From assembly GCF_029784165.1 (NCBI RefSeq), contig NC_073696.1, positions 187,650,498-187,714,497 of the forward strand: DNA of 64,000 bases, written 5' to 3'. Every line of letters begins with the position of its first letter. Positions within the stretch are counted from its first letter, which is position 1. Made by a program: the position numbers and the translations under genes. The notes under the pieces are model-generated. The model made no database searches. It was not told the DNA's origin and was given only the letters and a program-made list of their open reading frames with translations. Positions 21,002-32,293 of this stretch are shown here, in pieces. The stretch comes from Wyeomyia smithii (taxonomy: Eukaryota > Arthropoda > Insecta > Diptera > Culicidae).

Positions 21002-24000
21002 TTCAACTGCGTATATGAAGGATTCTATCTCTGTCTTACAGTGGAATTGTAGAAGTATTTTACCAAAAATTGATTCGTTTAAAGTTTTGATAAATAAAAA
21101 CAAATGCGATGCATTTTCCCTTTGTGAAACTTGGCTTACTTCAAATATTGATCTCAACTTCCATGATTTTAATATTATTCGCCTTGATCGAGACACCCCA
21201 TATGGAGGAGTACTTTTAGGGATTAAAAAGTGCTATTCTTTCTATCGTATTAACCTCCCCTCGATTCCAGGCATCGAAGTTGTCGCATGTCAAATGACAA
21301 TACAAGGTAAAGAGCTTTGTATTGCCTCAATATATATTCCCCCCAGAGCACAGGTTGGGCAACGGCTGCTCTTTGATTTAATAGAACTTCTTCCCTCGCC
21401 ACGTTTGATTTTGGGAGACTTCAACTCTCATGGCGTGGCTTGGGGTTCCCCATACAATGATAACCGCTCCTCTTTAATCTATAACCTTTGCGATGACTTC
21501 GACATGACTATTTTAAACAACGGTGAAATGACACGTATCCCGAAACCTCCAGCGCGCCCAAGCGCTTTGGATCTATCCTTATGTTCGACGTCGCTACGGT
21601 TGGATTGCACATGGAAGGTAATCCTCGATCCTCACGGTAGCGACCATCTGCCTATTCTTATTTCAATTACTAACGGGTCAACTCGCATGCGACCAATTGA
21701 CATTCCGTATGACCTCACACGAAATGTCGATTGGAAGTTATACGAGGAAATGATTTCAAAAGCGGTCGAGTCGATTCAACATCATTCACCACTTGAAGAA
21801 TACAACCTCCTCGCGGGCTTGATTCTCGACGCCGCGTTGCAAGCCCAAACAAAGAAATATCCCGGCGTAACGATCAAAGAACGGCCTCCCACTCCGTGGT
21901 GGGACCAAGAGTGCTCCGATGTCTACACGCAAAGATCCGACGCGTTTAAGGCCTACCAGACGGGAGGTATACCTGGCGACTATTTACGGTATTCGGAGCT
22001 TGATACCAAGCTTAAAAGCTTGGCTAAAGCAAAGAAACGTGGATATTGGCGTCGGTTCGTGAACGAGACGTCGAGGGAGACATCGATGAGCACTCTTTGG
22101 AACACAGCCCGAAGAATGCGGAATCGCGTAACGGTCAACGAAAGCGAGGAGTCTTCAAGTAGGTGGATATTTGATTTTGCCAGGAAAGTATGTCCGGACT
22201 CTGTTCCTGAGCAAAATATTGTTCGCGATGCGTCTCCGGGCCACGACGCGATTGAATCACCTTTTACGATGGCAGAATTTTCAGTTGCCCTCCTGTCCTG
22301 TAACAATAACGCGCCTGGATTAGATAGAATCAAATTCAACTTGTTGAAGAATCTACCCGGCAATGCCAAGAGGCGCTTGTTGAACTTGTTCAATAAGTTC
22401 CTGGAGCAAAACATTGTACCGCAGGATTGGAGGCAAGTGAAGGTGATCGCCATCCAAAAACCAGGGAAACCAGCTTCTAATCACAACTCTTATAGGCCGA
22501 TTGCAATGCTATCCTGTATCCGGAAATTGATGGAAAAAATGATACTCCGTCGTTTAGACCACTGGGTCGAATCAAATGGTCTACTATCAGAAACTCAATT
22601 TGGCTTCCGCCGTGCCAAAGGAACGAATGATTGTCTTGCGTTGCTTTCAACAGATATTCAGCTGGCGTATGCTCGTAAAGAACAAATGGCGTCTGCGTTC
22701 TTGGACATTAAGGGGGCTTTTGATTCCGTTTCTATTGACATTCTTTCGGGTAAACTTCACCGACAAGGATTTTCTCCAATTTTGAACAATTTTTTGCACA
22801 ATTTGCTGTCCGAAAAGCACATGCATTTTACGCACGGTGATTTGGCAACTTTTCGCATTAGCTACATGGGTCTTCCCCAGGGCTCATGTTTAAGCCCCCT
22901 TCTTTACAACTTTTATGTAAATGACATCGACGAATGTCTGGCAAATTCATGCACGATAAGACAACTTGCAGACGACAGTGTAATCTCTGTTACAGGAGCC
23001 AAAGCTGCCGATTTGCAAGGACCATTGCAAGATACCTTGGACAATTTGTCTGCTTGGGCTTTACAGCTAGGTATCGAATTCTCTCCGGAGAAGACTGAGA
23101 TAGTAGTTTTTTCTAGGAAGCATGAACCTGCTCAGCTTCAAACACAATTAATGGGTAAAACGATTTCTCAGGTTTTGGTACACAAATATCTTGGTGTCTG
23201 GTTCGACTCTAAAGGCACCTGGGGTTGTCACGTGAGGTATCTGATGAAAAAATGTCAACAAAGAGTGAATTTTCTTCGTACAATAACCAGACAATGGTGG
23301 GGAGCCCATCCAGGAGACCTTATAAGGCTTTACCAAACAACGATATTGTCTGTTATTGAATACGGGTGTTTCTGCTTCCGCTCCGCAGCAAACACACATT
23401 TGATCAAACTGGAGCGAATACAATATCGTTGTTTGCGTATCGCCTTAGGTTGCATGCAGTCGACCCATACGATGAGTTTGGAGGTTTTAGCTGGAGTACT
23501 ACCATTGAAAAACCGCTTCTGGAGCCTGTCTTCTCGTATTCTAATCAAATGTGAGGTCTTGAACCGTCCCGTGATTGAAAATTTTGAAAGGTTAATCGAA
23601 CTTAATTCTCAAACCCGTTTTATGACATTGTATTTCAATCACATGTCCCAAAATATTAACCCTTCTTCGAATATTCCAAATCGTGTCGACTTATCAAATA
23701 CTTCTGATTCTACTGTGTTTTTCGATACATCCATGATAGAAGAAACTCGTGGAATCCCGGAACATTTACGCGTGCAGCAGATCCCTAAAATTTTTTCCAA
23801 TAAATATCGAAACATCAACTGCGACAATATGTACTACACTGACGGATCACTTCTTGATGGGTCCACTGGCTTCGGTATCTTCAATAACAATTTAACCGTC
23901 TCCCATAAGCTCGATAATCCTGCTTCTGTTTACGTCGCAGAATTAGCTGCAATTCAGTACACCCTAGGGATTATCGAAAAAATGCCCACGGACCATTATT

Positions 24001-24680
24001 TCATCTTTACGGACAGTCTCAGTTCCATTGAGGCTCTCCGATCGATGAAAGATGTTAAGCACTCTCCGTATTTCCTGGGGAAAATACGGGAACATCTGAG
24101 TGCTTTATCCGAAAAATCTACTCAGATTACCTTAGCGTGGGTCCCTTCTCACTGCTCGATACCGGGTAATGAGAAAGCGGACTCTTTGGCTAAGGTGGGC
24201 GCAACAAACGGTGATATTTATGAAAGACCAATTGCCTTTAATGAATTTTTCGCACTTGTACGTCAGAATACGATCATCAGTTGGCAAAATGCTTGGACCA
24301 GAGGGGAATTGGGAAGGTGGTTACATTCCATAATCCCCAAAGTATCGACGAACCCTTGGTTCAAGGGGTTGGATGTAGGTCGGGATTTCATTTGCGTGAT
24401 GTCCCGGCTTATGTCCAATCACTATAGATTTGACGCGCTCCTCCGTCGTGTTGGGCTCGGGGAAAGTGGTATCTGTGCCTGTGGTGAAGGTTATCACGAC
24501 ATAGAGCATGTGGTTTGGTCATGCCCTGTACACCGTGACGCCAGGTCTAAATTAATAGCTTCCCTGCAGGCCGAGGGTAGACAGCCGGCTGTTCCTGTTC
24601 GTGATGTCTTGGCGAGCCGTGACCTATCCTACATGTCCCTTATATACGTTTTCCTGAAATCCATCCACGCCCCAGTCTAG
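20973..24680 (+). CDS. ORF2 polyprotein: AP endonuclease, reverse transcriptase, RNase H (copy A, intact)
   Basis: 1235 codons, open throughout, overlapping the end of ORF1 by 29 bp in another frame. Endonuclease, residues about 10-230: SVLQWNCRSI, LCETWL (metal-binding Glu), LILGDFNSHG and SDHLPI near 222. Reverse transcriptase, about 485-760: NSYRPIAMLSC, TQFGFRRAKGTNDCL, AFLDIKGAFDSV, GLPQGSCLSPLLYN and catalytic LADDSV near 665. RNase H, about 950-1085: YTDGSLLDGSTGFGIF, YVAELAAIQYTL, FTDSLSSIEAL and WVPSHCSIPGNEKADSLAK, so all D-E-D-D residues are present. A Cys/His cluster CACGEGYHDIEHVVWSC near 1167-1183 closes it, as in I-group elements. No catalytic residue looks lost. The enzyme nicks the target and copies element RNA there. 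Confidence 0.93.
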   Translation: MQRLYPSMPNSTAYMKDSISVLQWNCRSILPKIDSFKVLINKNKCDAFSLCETWLTSNIDLNFHDFNIIRLDRDTPYGGVLLGIKKCYSFYRINLPSIPGIEVVACQMTIQGKELCIASIYIPPRAQVGQRLLFDLIELLPSPRLILGDFNSHGVAWGSPYNDNRSSLIYNLCDDFDMTILNNGEMTRIPKPPARPSALDLSLCSTSLRLDCTWKVILDPHGSDHLPILISITNGSTRMRPIDIPYDLTRNVDWKLYEEMISKAVESIQHHSPLEEYNLLAGLILDAALQAQTKKYPGVTIKERPPTPWWDQECSDVYTQRSDAFKAYQTGGIPGDYLRYSELDTKLKSLAKAKKRGYWRRFVNETSRETSMSTLWNTARRMRNRVTVNESEESSSRWIFDFARKVCPDSVPEQNIVRDASPGHDAIESPFTMAEFSVALLSCNNNAPGLDRIKFNLLKNLPGNAKRRLLNLFNKFLEQNIVPQDWRQVKVIAIQKPGKPASNHNSYRPIAMLSCIRKLMEKMILRRLDHWVESNGLLSETQFGFRRAKGTNDCLALLSTDIQLAYARKEQMASAFLDIKGAFDSVSIDILSGKLHRQGFSPILNNFLHNLLSEKHMHFTHGDLATFRISYMGLPQGSCLSPLLYNFYVNDIDECLANSCTIRQLADDSVISVTGAKAADLQGPLQDTLDNLSAWALQLGIEFSPEKTEIVVFSRKHEPAQLQTQLMGKTISQVLVHKYLGVWFDSKGTWGCHVRYLMKKCQQRVNFLRTITRQWWGAHPGDLIRLYQTTILSVIEYGCFCFRSAANTHLIKLERIQYRCLRIALGCMQSTHTMSLEVLAGVLPLKNRFWSLSSRILIKCEVLNRPVIENFERLIELNSQTRFMTLYFNHMSQNINPSSNIPNRVDLSNTSDSTVFFDTSMIEETRGIPEHLRVQQIPKIFSNKYRNINCDNMYYTDGSLLDGSTGFGIFNNNLTVSHKLDNPASVYVAELAAIQYTLGIIEKMPTDHYFIFTDSLSSIEALRSMKDVKHSPYFLGKIREHLSALSEKSTQITLAWVPSHCSIPGNEKADSLAKVGATNGDIYERPIAFNEFFALVRQNTIISWQNAWTRGELGRWLHSIIPKVSTNPWFKGLDVGRDFICVMSRLMSNHYRFDALLRRVGLGESGICACGEGYHDIEHVVWSCPVHRDARSKLIASLQAEGRQPAVPVRDVLASRDLSYMSLIYVFLKSIHAPV

Positions 24681-25054
24681 TCCCGTTCCCCTCCGTCTAC
24701 ACCCAACAAAACGACAAGAACACGTTTGAACCTTAAGCACAAAACCAGCAACCAAACCCCGCACAATAGAACCAGGACCCAAGGACTACGAGCCTCTGTC
24801 CCAACTCACGACATCGTGGCTCAGCAGAACGAATCCATACATGCCATTCGACGATTATCAGACGACCATTGAACAACAAAACACTGATTGGAAATCCCAT
24901 GCTAGTTTTAAGTTAGACTTAATTTCAGCTCGTAGTCGGCAGCGAGGATAAAAAATTTGCTTTAGCTTTTAAGTCATCAGATATAATTGGCGCCGTTAAA
25001 CATTAAATTGTATTTGTGCCGTGTCAAATAAATGTTATGTGAAGAAAAAAAAAA
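24681..25054 (+). other. 3' UTR and A tail of copy A
   Basis: Noncoding tail after ORF2, ending ATATAATTGGCGCCGTTAAA, then ATTGTATTTGTGCCGTGTC, an AATAAA-like signal and A12. The same tail in B and C ends AAATTATAGATGAA, a subfamily difference. Confidence 0.8.
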
Positions 25055-25065
25055 AAGCTGAGAAT

Positions 25066-26030
25066 TCACTCTAAATTACTGACTTACTTTGTTCGCGATA
25101 GTGTTAAACATACAAAATTGAGATTTATTAACGCATTCTTGATAGAGCACAAAACAATGCTCGCATTGACACATGAAAGCTACGGCAATTAGGGAAAAAT
25201 TTGAACTATACGACATAATTTCCGAGCAAGCAAAAAAGGTTTAATTGGCTCGGTATCTGTCTCGCCATACAATTCAACCTTCTAGCCATTTCCAGGCAAA
25301 CAAATTTACCACCGAACGTCGGCGCCGTGAATCTATCTTTCCGAGGAAGGGCGCCATAATTAATGTTTTAGGTAATTGTAATTAATGCTGCGGGGTGCCA
25401 TAGGCCATGTTTGGTACGGTGCGGCACAGGTGGAGCAACGAATTTTGCGTCATTGGTTCTACATTCTTCTGGTTTACTTTAAACAGGGTAAAGCCTTACA
25501 ATGAAGTTTGGCTAATTTGCATTTGAACTAACCCCAGTTTTCGGCGCTCATAGCGTGGGAGACTTTAATTTTCTGGTACAATCTCGCTTGAAATTGGGAT
25601 CCTGCGTTAGTAATGAAACAACGTTTGTTGAAAAATCACAGGAGGGTTGTGTGCAAAGCCACGACCGCAAGGTTGAAGTAGAATACTTTTACACAGCTCT
25701 ACTTACGGCTGTAAATTAACCTACGGCCGGCGTATCGGTTCGCGCCGCTTATCGCATTTAGCCTGGCAGAGGCCTAATGCGCACGGCCAACACAATAGAA
25801 AGGTGTTTTCACATTGAAAATTAGACACGGCTTTACTGGAGTAAGTGTTGGCAAATGCATCTACCGCTAATACCGCCGCCATCGTACGAAAAATGACGCG
25901 CGTCTAAGAACACCCGAACTGTTTCGCCGTGCCGCTTCCATTTACTTCCTTATTACATCGGCCTTAGGGAAGTACCGGCTGCACCTACCGCTGAGGCTGT
26001 TACCATACTGCTACTGGTACCCAAAGCTTT
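25066..26030. other. Intergenic, degenerate repeat remains
   Basis: No gene. 25623-25675 carries a weak copy of the GGAGGGT...CACGACCGCA block. TAGCCTGGCAGAGGCCTAAT near 25759 recurs as CAGCCTGGCAGAGGCCTGAG near 26225. Confidence 0.45.
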
Positions 26031-27300
26031 TAACTCTTCAAATTAAGTGTTTTATTTGTCCTCAAAAGAACAATTGTTCAATTCCATATCGGATATGATG
26101 CAATCGCTTCTCTGTAATATTACCGACAGTAATATTCTTCTAAACAAAATTATCCTACTTTTCCATTAGAGGAAGTGCCGGCTGATGTACCGCAAAAATC
26201 TCGCCCGATCGCTCGCGTTGGCGTTCAGCCTGGCAGAGGCCTGAGACGTGGTGACCAACCACAGGGCAAGTGATTTGTTTAATTTGAAGGCAGCCACAGG
26301 TGCGACCCGCTGCTATGGTATGTTACTGCTGAGTGCCGATATCTGCTGTTACTGCTGTCAACGTTGTGGACGGTCCATCCAGTTCACCTTCCGACTAATG
26401 AATGTAGCTAGTTTTCCCAGAAACACTCTTTTATAGCCGAAGGGTGCTACGTAATAGGCCACGCCTTTCAGTTCAGGTTTACCATTTCCTTATGTTCTTT
26501 AGACGAATTATTCCACAATTCGTATTTGATTTTTGTATCCAGCGAATAAACACCGATGGTGCTCTCACACACGCAACGGTTTTAACCCGCATCTTATTGC
26601 GGTTTGTAACATCAAGCGATTTCGTTTGCTCGTTGTTGCGTGTTGCATCATGTTACAACTTGGCAGCTGGGAGACGACGAAATTCTGTTTATGCTGATTG
26701 ATTGAATCGACTTCATATTAGCTCTGCATAGTCGAACTAACTGCTTTTGTGAATGCGGTCTAACAGGGCAGTTTATTATTCAATGTCGGTTATGCTGATC
26801 GCAGCGCCTTTGCGCTGCCCCTACAGTGGGGGGTTTACTAAATAAAATAAGAATTAGACAACTACAACAGAATTTGATTGCATCCCGCACAGGATGTCTG
26901 CTTGTGTTGATGCCAGAAAATTATTAACCTTCAATAATTTTTTTATTTGCCTTGAAAAAAGCATTTTGCGGTTCAAAATCGGTTGCTAATTACAACCTTT
27001 GAGCTGCCCTAACATTGGGGGAATTAAGATACACGGACAACATGCACTTTGGAAGCTATTTCACATTCAGTAAATTCGACGGGTGCGACAAATTTAAATT
27101 GCTAGGATGCAACACAGAATGCTTGCTTGCGTTGACAAAAATTATTAACTTTCAATGACTTGTTTATTTGCCTTAAAAGAGGCATTTTGATTTCCGAAAT
27201 TGGATTTCCTGATGGCAATCTTCATGCTGCCCCAACACGAGGGGAATAATGGCTGTCTGGCGGCACACGCTGATAAAAAACCGCTGAGACGTGGTGACCA
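26031..27300. repeat. Degenerate tandem repeat, period about 190-225 bp
   Basis: Recurring blocks are TTATTTGCCTT(G/A)AAA near 26940 and 27170 with a weak version near 26052, and a GCTGCCC(C/T)...GGGG motif near 26815, 27003 and 27228. GAGACGTGGTGACCAACCAC at 26242 and 27287 is nearly exact. Class unknown. Confidence 0.55.
26410..26440 (-). promoter_or_regulatory. TATA-like block
   Basis: The minus strand reads TCGGCTATAAAAGAGTGTTT, a TATA context like those at 3377-3392 and 27385-27400. Only a weak suggestion of a promoter. Confidence 0.25.
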
Positions 27301-27374
27301 ACCACAGGGCTAGTGCTGCTGCTAAGGAAGGACGACTGCTGTTGTCGCTGTCTAGAACTATTATGAGTGGCTCC

Positions 27375-27475
27375 GGCTGAAACAGGCTCTTATATAGGCC
27401 AAATAGCATGTTTTCAATTGCTAGGTATATGATCCTGTCGACCGTGCTTGGGAAGCAAGCATATAACGACCAATC
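27375..27475 (-). promoter_or_regulatory. Promoter-like block with TATA
   Basis: The minus strand reads GGCCTATATAAGAGCCTG at 27402-27385, followed by TTTCAGCCGG. A GTCGAC-containing block (27437-27450) and an ATTGG box lie upstream. It resembles 3365-3475. No open gene follows. Confidence 0.35.
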
Positions 27476-28596
27476 AGAGGTCGAATTTTTCGTTTTGACA
27501 AGGCTTGACTTTTTTCAATAGTACAATAGTGTGTATAATAAAATTACAATTATCTTATTTTGGGAAGAATCTTAGAAGATTTTCCAATCTATTGCTTTAA
27601 GAACGAAGGAAATCAATCGAATGCTAACCGATTTATTAGCATTTGAAATTGGACATATTTTTCACTTTTTTCGGTTTTAGATTTTCATTTCACATCCCTA
27701 TGTAGCCGAACTTCCTGAGAGAAGTATTCTACTTAAAAAATTCACGTTTGACAAAAGCACAACCGTCATGTGAAAAAGATTGATAGATTTCACTAAAGAA
27801 AACAAACCTAGAATATATTTTCAGGCAGTTCGAAATCGATCGGTAAAAGCAACCCGATTTCTGCCCCTGAGTGTTACGTCGGTGAAGAGGAAGAGTATTC
27901 ACTCCATTGACGATGTTCTCTCTCCGTCATTTTTTATTCGCGATTCATTGAACACCTTCTCTCTCTCTTTGTTTTTGAACTAAACCCGAAACAAATAGAA
28001 CCCCGAGCTGGCCAAGTATAAACATGGTAATGAACTCTACCTGAGCGCGCAACCAAAAGTTTATGAGTCAACCATTTGTTATTCACGGTAATTTTTCAAC
28101 CGCTATGCTATTAATTAATTATTCAAAGTATATTTTATTTCACGCTTTTTTTAATGACAAAAACTTGTATTTTAATTGAAATTTAAGGCAAAAGTACAAA
28201 TCAAAGGTTTTACCTTGGCAACAGGCATATTGTCTTTTATGAGTAACCCGTGTTTTAAAAATACTTCCCAAGTAACAATATCAGTTTAACGATGTACTTG
28301 AAGAAGTTTTGATTGCTTGTTTTTAAAACAGGGCATAAATCTTATTATTCTCACAAACTGCTACAAATCAGCCGTAAAATCCCCATAAGATCAAGGAGGC
28401 CCGTTCTAGAGAAGGTACTCAAGAATAATTCCTAAGGTTTGCTTAAAACTCTATATTTTTATCGATATGTACTCATTATGGCATTCAGGAGTTGCTCACA
28501 ACCATGAAAAAACTGTAACGAACTTCGAGAGTTTTATAAATCAGGTTCGCAACTCTTCTTTCTAGCTTATTTCGCTATGAACAGAATTTATTTTTT
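27476..28596. other. Intergenic, nothing firm
   Basis: No supported gene. CCCAAGTAACAAT at 28265 is the inverse of ATTGTTACTTGGG at 45318, perhaps ends of one MITE family, but neither has a partner end nearby. Confidence 0.4.
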
Positions 28597-29048
28597 ACTA
28601 GCTGACCCGGCAAACTTCGTCCCGCCTATTTTTGTGTTTAATTTAATAATTTTCATCATTCCAAATTCATTGATTTCTTGCGATTTGTTTATATCGTTTG
28701 AAATTATTGGTTTTATCGGAATGACAACATCCTCGTCTTTTGCCTTTAGTACATCACCTCTATTCCGGAAATACTCATATTAGGTGGTATTCAGTTATCT
28801 TCGAATTCAAGATGGTGTCCAGGGTCGATGCTTGGCTTCTATACATTATTTCGATTACGAAAATATTCATATGTAGTATTATTCGGCTGTTTTCCAGAAG
28901 TTGCCATCTTTCAATTTGAAATGGTGTCACCTTTCTCGGCCCCTAAAACCCCTATATACAAAATTTCACGCCAATCGTTTTAGTAGTTTCCAAGCCTATA
29001 TGGAACAGACAGACAGACAGACAGAGCTTCATTTTTATATGTATAGAT
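28597..29048 (+). mobile_element. Satellite-carrying mobile unit, short copy
   Basis: It begins ACTAGCTGACCCGGCAAACT and ends with a GACA run, GAGCTTCATTTTT and ATATGTATAGAT. Inside are only about two units of the 126-bp family. The same ends bound the long copy at 29201-43838, so the unit moves or spreads with a variable core. No coding capacity; class not known. Confidence 0.7.
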
Positions 29049-29200
29049 TTACATACATCACTTTATGAAACAAACCCCATCGAACTCTTTCTCCAAAATG
29101 AATGTCATCGCAGTCGTTGAATAAAATAGGTAGATGAATCTATATGTATTTTCAAGTTCATATTTGAAAATTTTCAATTGCTACGTTAGATTTATACGTA
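29049..29200. other. Spacer between two satellite-carrying units
   Basis: 152 bp of AT-rich sequence with no recognisable feature. Confidence 0.5.
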
Positions 29201-29288
29201 ACTAGCTGACCCGGCAAACTTCGTCCCACCTATTTTAGTGTTTAATTTAATAATTTTAAACATTTCAAATTCATTGATTCCTTGCGAT

Positions 29289-29504
29289 ATCTTCCAGCTG
29301 GTCTCGAGGTACGATGCTGACCTAACAAGCCAGTTGTCGTATGTTCGAGTCCCGGCTCGGGAGAGACTGTTAGTGTTAGTAGGATCGTAGCGCTAGCCCC
29401 GCAATTGTTCTGTACACTTAACAGTCGGCTGCGAAGTCTGTGTATAGTAAAACAGAAGGTCGAATTCCGATACGGAATGTAGCACCAAGGCTTTGCTTTT
29501 TTTT
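29289..29504 (+). mobile_element. tRNA-derived SINE (GGTCTCGAGG family), copy 3
   Basis: Flanked by the exact 15-bp duplication TTGATTCCTTGCGAT at 29274-29288 and 29505-29519. The uninterrupted short unit at 28597-29048 shows the empty site (TTGATTTCTTGCGATTTG), which proves the insertion. Confidence 0.92.
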
Positions 29505-29559
29505 TTGATTCCTTGCGATTGGATTATATCGTTTAAAAATGATTGGTTTTATCGGAATG

Positions 29560-31650
29560 ACAACATCCTCGACTTTTGGCTTTTGTAAATGACCTCTATT
29601 CCGGATATTTATAGGGTGCATTTCAGTTATTTTCGTTGTCTTCCAGAAACTGAAAGTGGTCATCTTCTAATTCAAAATGGAGTCCAGGGTCAATGCTTCT
29701 CTACATCATTTCCATATGTAGTAGTATTCGGTTTTTTTTTGCTGTTTCCCAGAAGTCAATTATAGCACCTTGCATCATTCTGGATCCGGTGATACTCATA
29801 TTGGGTGGTATTTGATCCTTTGGGCTATTTTTCAGGAACCGTAAATCGCCATCTTGGAATTAAAAATGGCATTTGGAGACAATTTCTCATTCAAAATTTC
29901 ATTCTCGTTCTAGAGATACTCGTATTGGGTGGTATTTGGTCACTTTAGGCTGTTTTCCGAAAACCGGAAGTCGTCATCTAAAAATTCGAAATGTTGTCTG
30001 AGGTCGATGTGGGGCTTCAGTGCATCATAACAATCCCGGAAATACCCATATTGGGTGGTATTTGGTAATTTGACACTGTTTTTCAGAAACCGTAAGTCGC
30101 CATCTTGGATTTCAAAATGGCATTAGGAGACAACTATTGGCCTCTGAGCGTCAATCTGGTTATAGAAACACTCATATTGGGTGGTATTTGGTCATTTTCG
30201 GCTGTTTTCCAGACACCGGAAGTCGCCATCTTGGATTTCAAAATGACATTTGTAAACAATTTCTGGCCTCTGAGCGTTAATCTGTTTAAGGAACACTCAT
30301 ATTGGGTGGTATTTGGGCATTTTCGGCTGTTTTCCAGACACCGGAAGTCGCCATCTTACAACTCAAAATGTTGTCTGAGGTCGATTTGTGGCTTCAGTGC
30401 ATCATAACAACCCCGGAAATACCCATATTGGGTGGTATTTGGTCATTTTCGGCTGTTTTTCAGAAACCGGAAGTCGCCATCTTGGATTTAAAAATGACAT
30501 TTGTAAACAATTTCTGGCCTCTGAGCGTCAATCCTGTTAAAGGAACACTCATATTGGGTGGTATTTGGTCATTTTCGACTGTTTTCCAGACACCGGAAGT
30601 CGCCATCTTACAATTCAAAATTTTGTCTGAGGTCGATTTGTGGCTTTAGTGCATCATAACGATTCCGGAAATACCCATATTGGGTGGTATTAGGTCATTT
30701 GACACTGTTTTTCAGAAACCGTAAGTCGCCATCTTGGATTTCAAAATGGCATTAGGAGACAACTTTTGTCCTCTGAGCGTCAATCTGGTTAAAGAAACAC
30801 TTATATTGGGTGGTATTTGGTCATTTTCGGCTGTTTTCCAAACACCGGAAGTTGCCATCTTACAATTCAAAATATTGTTTGAGGTCAATTTGTGGCTTAA
30901 GCGCATCATAACAATCCCGGAAATACCCATATTGGGTGGTAATTGGTCATTTTCGGCTGTTTTTCAGAAACCGGAAGTCGCCATCTTGGATTTCAAAATG
31001 GCATTTGTAAACAATTTCTGGCCTCTGAGCGTCAATCTGGTTAAAGGAACACTCATATTGGGTGGTATTTGGTCATTTTCGACTGTTTTCCAGACACCGG
31101 AAGTCGCCATCTTACAATTCAAAATTTTGTCTGAGGTCGATTTGTGGCTTCAGTGCAACATAACAACCCCGGAAATACTCATATTGGGTGGTATTTGGTC
31201 ATTTGCCGCTATTTTTCAGAAACCGGAAGTCGCCATTTTGGATTTAAAAATGACATTAGGAGACAATTTCTGGCCTCTGAGCGTCAATCTGGTTGAAGAA
31301 ACACTCATATTGTGTGGTATTTGGTCATTTTCGGCTGTTTTCCAGACACCGGAAGTCGCCTTCTTACAATTCAAAATGTTTTCTGAAGTTGATAGGTCGA
31401 TTTGTGGCTTCAGTGCAACATCACAATCCCGGAAATACCCATATTGGGTGGTATTTGGTCATTTTCGGCTGTTTTCCAGACACCAGAAGTCGCCATCTTA
31501 CAATTCGAAATGTTGTCTGAGGTCGATTTGTAGCTTCAGTGCATCATAACAATTCCGGAAATACTTATGTTGGGTGGTATTTGGTCATTTGCCGTTATTT
31601 TCAGAAACGGGAAGTCACCATCTTGGATTTCGAAATGGTATTTGGAGACA
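29560..31650 (+). repeat. Tandem array 1, 126-bp units
   Basis: About 16 units with the core CATATTGGGTGGTATTTGG, TCATTTTCGGCTGTTTTCCA and CCGGAAGTCGCCATCTT. Successive TATTGGGTGG cores are 125-126 bp apart. Two unit types tend to alternate (one with AACAATTTCTGGCCTCTGAG, one with GAGGTCGATTTGTGGCTTCA), giving a dimer of about 250 bp. Because 126 is a multiple of three, a frame at 30734-31549 stays open; I do not regard it as a gene. Confidence 0.92.
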
Positions 31651-31654
31651 TGCG

Positions 31655-31832
31655 AGAAGAAGGAAGGGTGTCGGAGCATTATGGACATGTTTGTTACACC
31701 TAAAAACATTCACCTGCCAAATTTGGTTATATTCGCTTGATTGGTTCTCGAGCTGTGCGTAATTTGAGTTTCATTTGTATGGGACCCCTCCCTTATAGAA
31801 GAGAGAGGGGTGTCAAACCATTATGGATATAT
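31655..31832 (+). repeat. Tandem array 2, first part (143-bp units)
   Basis: The first unit of the CCAAATTTGGTT...GTATGGGACCCCTCCCTT family, ending in TTATGGATATAT, the target site of I-type copy C. It continues at 42733. Confidence 0.85.
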
Positions 31833-32293
31833 ATTTTTTTTTTTCTTCATCTATAATTTATTTGACACGGCACAAATACAATTTAATCATTCTGTGCCGA
31901 AAACGCATCAGTATCGGATGTGTTTGGTGATCGCTCCGATGTTTGCCTGGTCGAGTGAAGGTTCAAGGTCGCCCGCCTTTGTGCAACTGTTTCGCATCGT
32001 GGCTGTTTGCTGGTGCGTAAGCCGATTTGGCTGCTAAGTGATTTGTGCTACAGCAGTGGACGAGAATCTCAACACAAAGGAGGAAAAAGAAGAAGCCAAC
32101 AGTTGACAGCGAGTTGTGTCGCTGTGCTGAGTGATCACACACCCGGCTCGCTGCTGGTGGCTGTTTGGAGCTGCTGTATTGGTGCTGCTGGCTGTAACGG
32201 CTGCAGCTTCGACCGTTCGGACAACCAACCCTGCTGAAAGGAGAAGTAAAGAGGTACGTGTTCTGTCGGCGCTAGTGCGCTAGATTTAGCGCG

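Larger units (their letters stand above)
19182..25054 (+). mobile_element. I-group non-LTR retrotransposon, full-length copy A
   Basis: Flanked by the exact 11-bp target duplication AAGCTGAGAAT at 19171-19181 and 25055-25065. The 5' end is GACATTCTGTGCCG and the 3' end an A-run after GTGCCGTGTCAAATAAATG. Total 5873 bp: 5' UTR of about 450 bp, ORF1 (gag-like), overlapping ORF2 (endonuclease, RT, RNase H), 3' UTR of about 370 bp. RNase H after RT places it in the I/LOA/R1 group; I-like is favoured from the three-knuckle gag, but LOA is not excluded. Confidence 0.93.

Noticed and set aside
27990..28030. Histone H2B remnant (GAGCTGGCCAAG)
   Set aside because: Only about four residues match; the surrounding translation does not.
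30105..31549. Repeat proteins of 42-residue units
   Set aside because: Not accepted as genes: the frame is open only because the satellite unit is 126 bp; no start context, signal or homologue is evident.
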